Below, in pieces: positions 9,418-19,935 of a stretch of 64,000 bases of DNA (its first letter is position 1; every line of letters begins with the position of its first letter). Made by a program: the position numbers and the translations under genes. The notes below the pieces were generated by a model. The model was not told the origin of the DNA. It saw only the letters and a list, made by a program, of their open reading frames with translations, and did not search any database. The DNA comes from Rhynchopus sp. YZ270_cl-10 (lineage: Eukaryota; Euglenozoa; Diplonemea; Diplonemida; Diplonemidae). Location of the stretch: NCBI GenBank assembly GCA_964035575.1, contig OZ037928.1, positions 558,001 through 622,000 of the forward strand, written 5' to 3'.

Positions 9418-10533
9418 TTATTGCGACAGTCTCGGTCGCTTGCAGTCTTCCTCAGGTGATTCGTCTCGCTTCCGTTTCGGACGGGCATCCACCACAAGAT
9501 CACTCAGGCCCGCCTCCTCCACAGCGCTCGAGACAACAGCACTGCACCCAGAGAGGTGGATGGTTTGCAAGTTTGTACCCATGCAGAACCCATCTGAGGT
9601 AATGTGCGTAACGTTGCTGAGAGAAGACAAATCGAGTGATGATAATTTGTTGCAGTCCCGCAGGAAGCCGTACTCAATGCGCGTGAGACTCGCGAGTGAA
9701 GATAAGTCGAGCGCTGTCAGACCGATGCATCTCTGGAGGAAGTGCTTCCCAACGTACTCAAGGCTTCTGAGTGAAGACAGATCCAGAGCTGTCAAACTCG
9801 TGCATTCGTAGAGGAACCAGTCCCCAACCTTCGTGAGACTATTGAGCGAAGACAAGTCAAGAGCTGTTAAACTGCTGCAGTCGAAGAGGAAGTTGTTCCC
9901 AACATGCGTGAGACTGTTGAATGAAGACAAGTCTGCAGCTGTTAAACTGGTGCACTTCTTCAGGAAGTAGTCCCCAACGTGCGTGAGACTGTTGAGTGAA
10001 GATAAGTCGAGAGCTGTTAAACTGCTGCACTCAGCGAGGAAGCTTTCCCCGATGTCCGTGAGACTGTTGGATGAAGATAAGTCGAGTGCTGTCAAACTGC
10101 TGCAGTCGTAGAGGAAGTAGTTCTCAATTCGCGTGACAGTCGACACAGCACTCAGATCAAGTCGCGTTATCGATGTACCGTACAAGAACCAATCAGGAAT
10201 GACAGTCGTAACCTCCGCCTGCAGAAGCAAACACGCCACCTCAGGATCCTCCACCTCCTCCAAGCTCTCTGGAGTCAGGTCTGTCTCACCCAACGCATGA
10301 AGCGCTGCTATGGCTTCACACCTTTTTGTCGTCGTCACCAAAATCGTGTCCCCAGCACTCAGCTGCGTCATGTCGTATCCTTCGCCCATCGCTTCATCTC
10401 CGAAACTCATGCCAAAGCTGTCTTCAGGCAGCCCCACTGCAAACGCCACCTTCCGCCGCATGTCCTCCACTGTGTCAGCCAGAGCCACCTCAATCACGTG
10501 TGTCTTGTCGCAAAACTCCACATTCAGATCCAT
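9418..10533 (-). CDS. Ubiquitin-like / BspA-type LRR protein 2 (371 aa)
   Basis: An intact paralogue of the protein at 8028-8918, with the same N-terminal ubiquitin-like segment, the same linker and the same basic tail (RPKRKRDESPEEDCKRPRL). The LRR domain is longer, about nine units of 23 residues. The two genes differ mainly by whole-repeat gain or loss, consistent with 69-bp units expanding by unequal exchange. Start ATG at 10533 has CACAG about 12 nt upstream. The spacing to its neighbours and the conserved spacer indicate tandem duplication. Confidence 0.85.
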   Translation of the reverse strand: MDLNVEFCDKTHVIEVALADTVEDMRRKVAFAVGLPEDSFGMSFGDEAMGEGYDMTQLSAGDTILVTTTKRCEAIAALHALGETDLTPESLEEVEDPEVACLLLQAEVTTVIPDWFLYGTSITRLDLSAVSTVTRIENYFLYDCSSLTALDLSSSNSLTDIGESFLAECSSLTALDLSSLNSLTHVGDYFLKKCTSLTAADLSSFNSLTHVGNNFLFDCSSLTALDLSSLNSLTKVGDWFLYECTSLTALDLSSLRSLEYVGKHFLQRCIGLTALDLSSLASLTRIEYGFLRDCNKLSSLDLSSLSNVTHITSDGFCMGTNLQTIHLSGCSAVVSSAVEEAGLSDLVVDARPKRKRDESPEEDCKRPRLSQ

Positions 10534-11023
10534 GATTTTGTGCTGTGTTTGAATTCACTTTGTGTTTGCTGTGGTTGCGATATTGTGTGGGCATTGGGGA
10601 GGGTGGTGAGGGGGTGGACCAGACAAAGTTTTACAAAATCTTTTTAACATGCCACTCACAACAGACGACAACAACGCGTTTGTATTCTTTTTGCATGTCC
10701 CTATGTAGTAGACAACATCCTCAGGGAAGATGGCGCCACGTAGTATCACTTAAGCAGCGCCTGCATGATAACTAGTGGAGGGAAGTGGTGCAACGGAAAA
10801 AAAGGGGGGCACTTGCCACAAGACAGAAAGATGTCAAAAGAAAGATCACTCAAACAAAACACAACACACACAGTTCGCTCAAGACCCTCACAGCGACACA
10901 TGCAGAAAAATAAAGTTGACTTGAAATACAAAGCACACTCAAAAACTGAAATATAAAGAAAGCCCTCTCGTAAACAGTGTGCCATAGTACAATGACCGAT
11001 GCACCGTGGGCTGTACGACGCCT
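10534..11023. other. LRR-array spacer with R2
   Basis: Second copy of the array spacer, nearly identical to 8919-9417. An R2 element lies at 10915-11010, ending about 13 nt before the stop of the third LRR copy. No gene. Confidence 0.75.
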
Positions 11024-12065
11024 TTATTGCGACAGTCTCGGTCGCTTGCAGTCTTCCTCAGGTGATTCGTCTCGCTTCCCTTTCGGACGTGCATCCACAA
11101 CAATATCACTCAGGCCTGCCTCCTCCACAGCGCTCGACACAACAGCACTGCACCCAGAGAGGTGGATGGTTTGCAAGTTTGTCCCCTCGCAGAACCCATC
11201 TGAGCCAATGTGCGTAACGTTGCTGAGTGAAGACAAATTGAGTGATGATAATTTGCTGCAGCCTGAGAGGAAGTAGTCCCCAATGTGCGTGAGATTGTTG
11301 AATGAAGACAAGTCGACTGATGTTAAACTGCTGCAGTTGAAGAGGAAGCTGTACCCAACATGTGTGAGGCTGTTGAAGGAAGACAAGTCGAGAGATTTTA
11401 AACTGCTGCAGCCGTAGCCGAAATTGTCCCCAACGTGCGTGAGACTGTTGAATGACGGGAAGTCGACAGCTGTTAAACTGGTGCAGTCGACGAGGAAGCC
11501 GTTCCCAACGTGCGTGAGGCTGTTGAATGAAGACAAGTCGAGAGCTGTTAAACTGCTGCAGTCCTGGAGGAATCCGTCCCCAACGTGCGTGACACTTTTA
11601 AATGAAGACAAGTCGAGAGCAGTTAAACTCATGCAGTTGTAGAGGAAGTAGCTCTCAATCCGCGTGACAGTCGACACAGCACTCAGATCAAGTCGCGTTA
11701 TCGATGTCCTCGCCAAGAAGTAGTGGGGAATGACAGTCGCAACCTCCGCCTGCAGAAGCAAACACGCCACCTCAGGATCCCTCACCTTCTTCAACCCTCT
11801 GTATCGTCAGGTCAGTCTCACCCAACGCACGAAGCGCTGCAACAACTTCAAACTTTTTTGTCGTCGTCACCAAAATCGTGTCCCCAGCACTCAGCTGCGT
11901 CATGTCCGCTCCTTCGCCCATCGCTTCGTCTCCGAAACTCATGCCAAAGCTGTCTTCAGGCAGCCCCACTGCAGACGCCACCTTCCGCCGCATGTTCTCC
12001 ACTGTGTCAGCCAGAGCCACCTCAATCACGTGTGTCTCGTCGGATAAGACCACATTCAGATCCAT
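11024..12065 (-). pseudogene. Ubiquitin-like / LRR gene 3, frameshifted
   Basis: The ubiquitin-like half (12065 down to about 11790) and the LRR half (about 11794 down to 11024, seven to eight units plus the basic tail) are in different frames. The shift falls in the linker, where intact copies read LEEVEDPEVACLLLQ. Otherwise the sequence is as well conserved as its neighbours, so the lesion is recent, or a sequencing error. If transcribed, it would give a 97-aa ubiquitin-like product and no LRRs. Confidence 0.75.
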
Positions 12066-13054
12066 GATTTTGTGTTGCTGTGTTTAAATTCACTTTATTT
12101 TTGCTGTGGTTGTGCTATTGTAGGGGCTTTGGGGGAGGGTGGTGAGGTGAACCACCTAACCGTGGAGTCCTACATCCCTTTCGTGGTTTACATCTGATAT
12201 TAACGGGAGCGCTATTTTAGGACCTTTTCCAGGAACCAGGTGCCACGCAAGGGGAAAACACTGACCAGAAGAAGTGCCATAATGCGTACGGATGAACGTC
12301 CAGGGTAGCTGTTTCGACGTTGTTGTGGCCGATTGTCTGACCCCGAGAGAAAGACAGGGAAAGGGCTAGAGGTTGAGGGGATCAACTAAACTGACTAAAC
12401 AGTGCTATGCTATTTAGTGTCTTTTTCCCCTCGTTTTCCTGTTTTTCGAGTACTCTCAAACCCCACATAACGCACTTCCAGTGCCGCTGAATGTGTGTAC
12501 TTGTTCCGAAAGTGTGCCTAATATAGGCACAGTGCAGGTGAGTAGGGTGCGAATTTCCCAGTTGTGTTTTGGGTACAACGGTACAAATAACCAAAAAAAA
12601 ACCCTCGCTGTTACTCAAATCACCAGAGACATTTCGTGGTTTACATCTGAAATAAAATGTAGTGTTACCTAAGAACAACGCAGGTGCAAGTGCACAATGG
12701 AAATTGTGACAACACACCACTCACGTCTTCTCCTTCTCTTCGCACAAGCGACTCCTCATCGCAAGGAACTGGTACAACCCATCATGTGCTTTGCCCTCAG
12801 CCTGCAGTGCCAGCTTCAGCGCAGCAGGAAGCACAGTCCCCAACGGATTCGTACAAACACTGCCTCCCCTCCCGTGCCGTGTCGCACAGCGCCCAGCTCC
12901 GGTACACAGTCTGCCCCATCACAGTCACAAAGCGTTGCTTCCGAGCACCAACATCTCCGTGCTGCACCGAACCTGTCACAACGCGCCACCAAGGTCCCAC
13001 CGTTCTGGTCCAGTGCTACTGTGAGGGTGGTCAGGGCCACACTCAGTTTGCGGA
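12066..13054. other. Intergenic with diverged R2 copies
   Basis: The first part is LRR 5' flank. Two R2-like tails are visible, each with the word TTCGTGGTTTACATCTGA (about 12178 and 12634). The block 12690-13050 is GC-rich and open over long stretches on the minus strand in shifting frames, and may be the decayed 3' continuation of the gene duplicated at 13055-13215. I cannot define an intact gene. Confidence 0.4.
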
Positions 13055-13215
13055 GGGTGTGGTTCCTTCACACCACGCAGCGCACTCCCATGCGGACGCC
13101 TACATCGGACAACGGAACACCCCCTTTTCTCTTCCTTCGACACAGCGAGGACGTTCCGTAATACCGAAGACGGAAGATGGCTGCATCACCACCATCTTTG
13201 AAGACGCAACCCGCA
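13055..13215 (-). pseudogene. Degraded duplicate of the 3' part of the 13260-14978 gene
   Basis: Closely matches about 13415-13600 inside the neighbouring gene (shared words ACCACGCAGCGCACTCCCAT and TTCGACACAGCGAGGACGTT). Internal indels break the frame. Another partial end-duplication of a single-copy gene, like those at 6941-7040 and 32540-32672. Confidence 0.7.
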
Positions 13216-13259
13216 CCCACCATCGCTCTGTCTCCCCCAACCCCCCTCCCCTCTCCCCT

Positions 13260-14978
13260 TCACCCTCGCACCACCGCCGTGAACGGCCGACCACCCCCAC
13301 CTCTCCTCCCCGCACTCCTCGCTGGCCGATACCCTGCAGTCCCCCCACGCTCCGGCCGCTCCAACACCTGCAGCCAGGGTGGCACCTTCTGCTCCACCTC
13401 CTGCACCGCCTCCTCCTCCACACCACGCAGCGCACTCCCATGCGGACGCTTACACCGATCCAGACACACACTAGCAAGAGCGCACACTGCAGACAACGGG
13501 CCCCCTTTTCTCCCTTCCTCCTTCGACACAGCGAGGACGTTCTGTAATACCGACGGAGGTGGCTGCATCTCCACCATCTTTGGCGCAACCAGCACCCCCT
13601 CGCACGGCCTCTCCCGAAACCCCTCTGGGGCAGGCGAAGCTGGCCCTTCCGGCCGCACCCCGCTGGTCACCACATCAAGCAAAAGCAACACATTTTCCGC
13701 GACCGTCGCACCCCTATCAATAAACTCCATTAGCTGCGCACCCCTTTTCTCCCTTCTCTTCAACACATACGAGCCTTTCACTGGAGTAGCCTGCTCTATG
13801 GGTAGCACCACCGCCTCGTGAAGCGGCAACACCCGATCTTTCGGTTTACGCCGTTTATAAGGACGTAACAGCGATACATCCTCCTTCACCTTCGCCCCCT
13901 GCTTTGGCACCGAAGGGAGCTGAGGAGGATATGGGATAATCGAATTAGGTGACCCGGGAGACATGAGCGATATGGTGGAAGCGCTGAATGCCTTTGGGGA
14001 GGAGGAAGTGCTGTGGGCTTCGCATTCTTCTGTGTTGGTGTTGTCCTTGTGGGTGAGGCGGTGGACAAAGCGTATCTTATGAAGCGCGATGCGTTGTCTT
14101 TTCCTAGGGTATGCAGTGCAAACAATGGCGATAGCGGTGGTAACTGTAGATGCAGCCCAGACGGCGCGAAGCTCTGCACACAACCGCTCAGCTTCGCTCT
14201 CAATCCTCTCTGTCGTTTCCTCGAAGCAAAGCAGCATCTCAAGGTGCGCTGCGGCAACGCACGTTGAAAGCACGGCAATGTCCCCATTCCTGCCGCGTAG
14301 ACCCTTTTTTGCTGCCATTTCCGCATGTTTAAGAAAAGGGGTATCGATCAAATCCACAATCATCCCGGTAGTGAAGCAACGAAGCGCGCGGGCCATCCTC
14401 TCAGTCCAATCTTGAAGCTCCCGCCCGGCAGGCTGCAGCAACCTTCCATGGTTTTCTCCAAGCAGAACTGCGGTCATAAAACGACTCATAGCATGTGCAC
14501 AACCCTTCACTCTAACGGGCTCTACCATGAGTGGTCGGTCTTCGCTAGGTTGCCCAGGCCAAGAGATGTGTTCACGAAAGCGGTCAGGAATCGGTGTATT
14601 ACACCGTTCACATACCCAGCTAAAGGTAAGTCCAGCAACCTGTTGCCGCCGGGTGACAATCCGTTGTAACGCTGAAAGGTGTGCAATCTCCTGCGGACAG
14701 ATGCTTTTCCGTAATGAAGTGGAGAGTGACAAAGTGCGGGAGGTGCGGGAGCTGCGCGAGGCTCGGCGTGAGTCAGAGGAGGAGCGGCGGGAACCCCATG
14801 GAAGGGCCTGGCCAGAGGGTGCGTTGGTGCCACCACCATCGAGCTGTGGGAAAAAGGGAGCCAAGCCTTTCATGTCCACAGACCCAAGAGAATCCAAAGG
14901 GGGTGTCCGAGGGGTAAGCTTCTGAGCAAGAGATGCTTGTCGAAGCCGTGTGCCCACACCTTGTTGTTGTCTCTCCAT
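13260..14978 (-). CDS. Hypothetical protein, 572 aa
   Basis: Single frame from ATG at 14978. The N-terminal 100 residues are Ser/Arg-rich and disordered-looking. Residues about 115-330 look globular and alpha-helical, with a CxxC pair (WVCERCNTPIPDRF) and later Cys, His and Leu-rich helices. The remainder is Pro/Ser and Lys/Arg-rich with a second helical patch (RGAQLMEFIDRGATVAENVL) and a Gly/Arg-rich tail. No known family recognised. The 3' end has been locally duplicated (13055-13215), and the tail after the duplicated block is low complexity, so the annotated stop may not be the ancestral one. Confidence 0.75.
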   Translation of the reverse strand: MERQQQGVGTRLRQASLAQKLTPRTPPLDSLGSVDMKGLAPFFPQLDGGGTNAPSGQALPWGSRRSSSDSRRASRSSRTSRTLSLSTSLRKSICPQEIAHLSALQRIVTRRQQVAGLTFSWVCERCNTPIPDRFREHISWPGQPSEDRPLMVEPVRVKGCAHAMSRFMTAVLLGENHGRLLQPAGRELQDWTERMARALRCFTTGMIVDLIDTPFLKHAEMAAKKGLRGRNGDIAVLSTCVAAAHLEMLLCFEETTERIESEAERLCAELRAVWAASTVTTAIAIVCTAYPRKRQRIALHKIRFVHRLTHKDNTNTEECEAHSTSSSPKAFSASTISLMSPGSPNSIIPYPPQLPSVPKQGAKVKEDVSLLRPYKRRKPKDRVLPLHEAVVLPIEQATPVKGSYVLKRREKRGAQLMEFIDRGATVAENVLLLLDVVTSGVRPEGPASPAPEGFRERPCEGVLVAPKMVEMQPPPSVLQNVLAVSKEEGRKGGPLSAVCALASVCLDRCKRPHGSALRGVEEEAVQEVEQKVPPWLQVLERPERGGTAGYRPARSAGRRGGGGRPFTAVVRG

Positions 14979-15452
14979 TTTTGAAATATTTTGAAATATT
15001 TTGAAAAAAATTGGAAAGTTGTGGACAGCAACTTCGTAGCCTCCTTCTCCTCCTTCCTCCTCTCCCCCCCGATGAACAAAAATGGAGGAAGTTCACAAAA
15101 CAGAAATAAAAAAAAAAAAAAAAAAAAAGTAAAAAAAAGGTGTCGATATGTGCGTATAAAACGCCTCCCTGGTGGCAACTGAAAACTCTTGAAAGTTCTT
15201 GAATACCCGGAATAAGGGGGGGGGGGAACGTGAAGAGATTGACCACACAACTGTTGACAACACAACCCCCCGAGGCAAAGCTACACGTTAACCCTCAAGC
15301 AATGTATCAAAATAGTAGGATCGGGGGTAGGCAAGTAAATTTGTTTTCGTTGATTGCACAAAATCCTCCTGTTTGAGGGATGATTTGGGCGACCGTACCC
15401 CGGAAATACTATTTCTCCTTTAAAGCGAGCTTCGTAGGAAAAGAACAAAGTC

Positions 15453-15497
15453 AAGTTATTAATGCAGGCACCTCCGACTGACCCACGTACGATGCCA
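15453..15497 (-). repeat. R4 element
   Basis: Short copy of a dispersed family whose plus-strand core is ATGCAGGCACCTCCGACTGA, followed by ATGCCAGCC. Other copies: 39487-39650, 40009-40060, 51690-51745, 52127-52190, and an inverted one at 27960-28110. R4 is often followed by an R3 copy within 0.1-0.8 kb. Confidence 0.6.
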
Positions 15498-15810
15498 GCC
15501 CCGGAACAAAAGTAAAAGAAACCGCAGAGTGATGAGTGGTTGAGTAGTGGGTGACAGCTTGGTGATGATATTGTTCGATCTTTTGAACCAGGAGGGTTCG
15601 GTTTTAAAAAAAAAGGGGGGGGAGAAGAAAATGCGCTACAACACTGTCTCCGGACAGGGCAAAAAAACGAAGGATATTTCTTCAAATATCCATAGTTGAA
15701 GAAATATGTTCTAGATTTCTACTGTTTACAGCATGAGGTACAGATGGGAAGAGAACACAAAAACAACTAGACATTCACAATGCATCCGTGGGGAAGGGGG
15801 GGGAAAAAAG

Positions 15811-15855
15811 AAAAGTTTATAGATGATCCTAAGCCTCTCTGTGCTTAGTCACCTT
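15811..15855 (-). repeat. R3 hairpin element
   Basis: Plus strand reads AAGTTTATAGATGATCCTAA and then a loop and GTGCTTAGTCACC. The arms CTAAGC and GCTTAG form a short stem. Same family as at 40131, 43911, 48845, 52856 and 60009. Confidence 0.65.
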
Positions 15856-16618
15856 AAAAAAGTCCCCAGCAAACAAAGAAGAAGAAGAAGAAAAGGGAAA
15901 ATAAAAGGATGATTGGTTTGCTCCCTAAGCTGGTGCAATTCTGGCGAATATCACCATTCTCAGCTATATTTGGGTGCCTTTTGTTTGAATGATTGATAAC
16001 GTTGCAGACAGCTCGCTTTGCCGAGAGGTAGGATCTGTACACACAACGTCGCCCGAAGGCTTTGTACTTAATCGGTATGGACGGTTTTTTTTTTTTTTTG
16101 CCTTCGTGTGAGCTCCACTCAGCCGTTCCTCACCTAGCTCGCTTTGTGTGGTGGAAGCCTGGAGTGGTGGTGGTGAGCGGGGGGTGGTAGGGGGGGGGGG
16201 TTTGTAGAAAAGTTTTAAAAAAGGAGGTGTCGGGGTGTTAATTTAAATATGTTTACGTACGTTCTCTCGTGTATTGTTTTTTTTTTTAAATAAATTGTTG
16301 GATTAGTGTCGTTGCATCGGTTGTGTTGCCACAGTTGTGCAATCCAGCCGTGGTTGTATCGATGACGTTTATTAACAGGTTTCTTGTCCTCAGACGAGGA
16401 GGTTTGCGCTTTACCCTTATAAAGGGTGGGTCATATTTGTCCCTCCCAAGGGGCTGGGGAAAAATTAACCGCGAGACCCGTCATCCGGTGCGTTCAGTCA
16501 CACGCAGCCCAGGGTCATTCGTCCGCACTTCAGGAATCCTTAAGGAAACTCAGTTTACATGCATGAAAATACAACTCCAACAACGCTGCACACAAGAATG
16601 GCGCAACTAAGGAGAATG

Positions 16619-18592
16619 TCAGGCATTGTTCCAGCGCTCAGTGTCTGCCCCTGCATCAATGAGCACCTGCACCACGTCTGCATGCTTCCTCTTCACAGCA
16701 ACGTCCAATGCAGTGCAGTTGTTGCTGTCTTGGTGATTCAGGTCCACCTCCGGCAAGCCCACAAGATAGCGCACAATATTGGCGTGTCCATGATACGCGG
16801 CACGCATAAGACACGTCCATGTATTGGCGTCTGTGGCACGTACATCCGCACCTGCTTCGACCAACATCTGCACAGTTGTGAGTGCTCCAGAAACGCTAGC
16901 CATGTGCAGAGGCGAACGTCCTCTATTATTCTTCGCATCAATGTCTGCCCCTGCATCAATGAGCACCTGCACAACGTCTGAATGTTTTTCCTGCACAGCA
17001 CCGTACAATGCAGTGAAGTTCCTGCTGCCTTGCTGATTCACATCCACCTCCGGCAAACCCACAAGATAGCGCACAATATCCGTGTGTCCGTGATACGCTG
17101 CAAACATAAGACACGTCCATGTATTGGCGTCTGTGGCACGTACATCCGCACCTGCTTCCACCAACATCTGCACAATTGTGAGTGTTCCAGAAACGCTAGC
17201 CATGTGCAGAGGCGAGTGTCTTTCATCATTCTTTGTCTCGATGTCTGCCCCTGCATCAATGAGCACCTGCACAACGTCTGAATGTTCTCCCTTCACAGCA
17301 AAGTGCAACGCAGTGAAGTTCCTGCTGTCTCGCTGATTCAGGTCCACCTCCGGCAAGCCCACAAGATAGCGCACAGTATCCGTGTGTCCATGACATGCTG
17401 CAAACATAAGACACGTGACTCTTTCGGGGTCTTTTCCGCTCACATCCGCACCTGCTTTTACCAACATCTTCACAGTTGTGAGTTCTCCTGAGTGGCTAGC
17501 CACGTGCAGAGGCGAGAATCCTTCATCATCCTTTGTCTCAATGTCTGCCCCTGCATCAATGAGCACCTGCACAACGTCTGTATGTCTGCCTGCCACAGCA
17601 CCGTCTAATGCAGTGCAGTTGTTGCTGTCGCGGTGATTCACATCCACCTCCGGCAAACCCACAAGATAGCGCACAGTATCGGGGTGTCCATAACTCGCTG
17701 CAAACATAAGACACGTCCATGTCTCGGCGTCTGTGGCACGTACATCCGCACCTGCTTCGACCAACATCTTCACAGTTGTGAGCGCTCCTGAACGGCTAGC
17801 GAAGTGCAGAGGCGAGAGTCCTTGACCATTCTTTGCCTCAATGTCTGCCCCTGCATCAATGAGCACCTGCACCACGTCTGCATGCTTTCCCTCCACAGCA
17901 CCGTGCAACGAAGTGAAGTTTCTGCTTTCTCGCTGATTCAGGTCCACCTCCGGCAAACCCACAAGATAGCGCACAGTATCGGTGTGTCCATGATACGCGG
18001 CACGCATAAGACACGTCCATGTATCGGCGTCTGTGGCACGTACATCCGCACCTGCTTCGGCCAACATCTTCACAGTTGTGAGTGCTCCAGAAACGCTAGC
18101 CATGTGCAGAGGCGAACGTCCTTTATCGTCCTTTGTCTCGATGTCTGTCCCTGCATCAATGAGCACCTGACACACTGCAGGGTCCTCCCACATGGCTGGA
18201 CAAAGGCGAGACGTCAGACCTGCACTATCCTTGGAGTCGTGTGGGACAAACGCGACGTTGCTGCAGACTGACTTCCAATGCTGCAAGAGGACCTTCGTGC
18301 ACGCAGTGCGGTCTGCATGGACACACTCACTCAGCAGGATCCCAAAGCCCATCTGCGTTGTCTCGACATACGGAAGAAGCAGTGTGAGGCATTCATCGTG
18401 GTTCGCTCTGCATGCCTCGTGCACAGCTTCGAAGGCGACCGTTTCCGTTTTGCTGCCTGGGGAGAGCTTCTCGAGTGCTGCCCGCGCGGCAGCGGTGTTG
18501 CCGTTCCTGACAGCCTCCAGCAGGTCCTTGTCAGAAAGCTTTCTTCTTTTTGGGTTCTGGTTTGGTGTGCTGTCTAAGTGTCGCTTCGACAT
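16619..18592 (-). CDS. Ankyrin-repeat protein A (657 aa)
   Basis: Intact frame from ATG at 18592. The first about 150 residues form a family-specific N-terminal region with a basic nuclear-localisation-like motif (NPKRRKLS) and a degenerate helical part. The rest is ankyrin repeats organised as a super-repeat of 100 residues, three ankyrin units, with landmarks VVQVLIDAGADIE, SPLHMASVSGALTTV and TCLMRAAYHGHTDTVRYLVG. At DNA level the period is exactly 300 bp, and there are about five modules. CTCACAG lies about 20 nt before the ATG. Ankyrin arrays bind proteins; no enzymatic domain is visible. Paralogue of 20306-23170, with which it shares both flanks. Confidence 0.9.
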   Translation of the reverse strand: MSKRHLDSTPNQNPKRRKLSDKDLLEAVRNGNTAAARAALEKLSPGSKTETVAFEAVHEACRANHDECLTLLLPYVETTQMGFGILLSECVHADRTACTKVLLQHWKSVCSNVAFVPHDSKDSAGLTSRLCPAMWEDPAVCQVLIDAGTDIETKDDKGRSPLHMASVSGALTTVKMLAEAGADVRATDADTWTCLMRAAYHGHTDTVRYLVGLPEVDLNQRESRNFTSLHGAVEGKHADVVQVLIDAGADIEAKNGQGLSPLHFASRSGALTTVKMLVEAGADVRATDAETWTCLMFAASYGHPDTVRYLVGLPEVDVNHRDSNNCTALDGAVAGRHTDVVQVLIDAGADIETKDDEGFSPLHVASHSGELTTVKMLVKAGADVSGKDPERVTCLMFAACHGHTDTVRYLVGLPEVDLNQRDSRNFTALHFAVKGEHSDVVQVLIDAGADIETKNDERHSPLHMASVSGTLTIVQMLVEAGADVRATDANTWTCLMFAAYHGHTDIVRYLVGLPEVDVNQQGSRNFTALYGAVQEKHSDVVQVLIDAGADIDAKNNRGRSPLHMASVSGALTTVQMLVEAGADVRATDANTWTCLMRAAYHGHANIVRYLVGLPEVDLNHQDSNNCTALDVAVKRKHADVVQVLIDAGADTERWNNA

Positions 18593-18802
18593 GGTGGTGT
18601 GTGTATTGCTGTGAGGTTGATGCTTTGTGTTACATGCGAGGTTGGTTGCGGGGATGGAGGGAAGGATCTACAAAGGAAGCTCATCAAGGGTGCAACACAC
18701 CCAGAGCTATGCACACTGCCCCTTCCTTGTGTAACGTTTTGCCTCAATGCACTAACACACACAGGGAACACTCGAAAGACTCGAGACGAAGGATTTTCAC
18801 CT

Positions 18803-19060
18803 TCGATAAACAGCGTATATTTTGCTAATTTCACCATTGGCATTATTTCTTGGTGCTAGGTTCATCCCCTAGGTCTCGAATACCAGCATCCTGCCCCACC
18901 TTCCGCTACCAAAACAACATTGCTTACAACCGTTCTCACACTGTCGGAGCCAAAACACCCGGATGCATGCACCAAAACCTGAAAGCACAGTTCTCGCCCT
19001 TGGCAGTACAGTGTGCCGCCCCCCGCACCTTTCGCGCCACGTTGTTCACAAAACATCTTT
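18803..19060. repeat. R6 block upstream of ankyrin genes
   Basis: About 250 nt found three times: here, 23375-23632 and 27599-27850. Markers are GATAAACAGCGTATATTTTG and CCGGATGCATGCACCAAAAC. The first two copies sit just upstream of full-length ankyrin genes, so the block could carry promoter or leader sequence. The third is in the mosaic region with truncated copies. Confidence 0.75.
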
Positions 19061-19136
19061 TTGGGGGTGAGTCAAGAAGCAGAACCAAGGAGATGCTCAC
19101 TGCGACGTCGTTGTTTTTTTGTTGTGACGACATTCA

Positions 19137-19600
19137 CCTGTTAGTGCAGGATTTGTACTCAGTCGCCCGAAGGCTATTGTACTTGAAGAAAAAGACGGAG
19201 GTCGTCCTCAACTCTGGAAAGTCGCTTTTATTTGTTGTTTATGCATTCGAGTGCTGTGGTATACACAAAAGTTGCATCATCAAAGTTTGGGGGATAGGGT
19301 GGGTTAAAGGGGTCACGTGAGAAAATAAAGTAGTTGGTTAGAAATTCAGTACACCGTGTTTCAGTCCTAACTGCATACATTGGTAGTATCAGAGGGGGAC
19401 ATCGTCAGTGCAAGACCCTCTGAGATGTAAAGAGTTTTAACCACTGTTGCTATTATCAAACAGTCTTTGCGCTCTACATGTTGTTCAAAAACTAAGTCAT
19501 AGACCTGTCAACACAAAATTATAAACGACTTAGCTTCTGTGAGCTCGCAAGGGAGGTGTCGCTACGCACCTGTCCGAAGACTGCTGCCCTTTTTTTTGTT
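19137..19600. repeat. R1 (copy 2, longest uninterrupted)
   Basis: Best continuous R1 copy. It preserves the sites at which two other copies carry insertions (see 23824 and 25851), so it serves as the empty-site reference. Confidence 0.8.
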
Positions 19601-19935
19601 GTATCGACAAATCACCTACCGAGGTAGGATCTGTACACAATGTCGCCCGAAGGCTTTGTACTTAATCGGTATGGACGGAGGCCATCCTCAACCCTAGAAA
19701 GTAGCTTTTATCTCTCCACTGTCCTAAAGTTCACTCACGAAAAGGCCTCAGATCTCGGGCCTTTCTTTTCAGAAGAATCCAGCCGTGGTCGTATCTATGA
19801 CGTTTATTAACAGGTTCCTTGTCCTCAGACGAGGAGGTTTGCGCTTTACCCTTATAAAGGGTGGGTCACATATTTGTCCCTCCCAAGGGGGGCTGGGGGA
19901 AAATTAACCGCGAGACCCGTCATCCGGTGCGTTCC

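Larger units (their letters stand above)
14979..16618. other. Intergenic, repeat-rich
   Basis: No supported gene. Contains R4 (15453-15497), R3 (15811-15855), an R1-family end at 16025-16082 (GTCGCCCGAAGGCTTTGTAC), an R5 copy (16290-16345) and the 3' flank of the ankyrin gene (16340-16618), which reappears at 19770-20300. Confidence 0.6.

Noticed and set aside
9418-11642. Regularly spaced repeats resembling a CRISPR array
   Set aside because: The 69-bp period is the 23-codon leucine-rich repeat of a coding frame; this is a eukaryotic genome and the spacers are not unique.
12382-12720. 112-codon minus-strand ORF
   Set aside because: It spans a diverged R2 copy and low-complexity DNA, and its residue composition is unlike the real genes.
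13477-15265. Several 100-150-codon frames overlapping the 572-aa gene
   Set aside because: GC-rich shadows of the longer frame. The ATG frame 13260-14978 has the consistent codon pattern and the leader context.
16559-18271. Plus-strand Cys-rich ORFs (LHRLRQTHKIAH-like) inside ankyrin genes
   Set aside because: Antisense shadows of the 300-bp ankyrin modules; they recur in every module and have no independent start signals.
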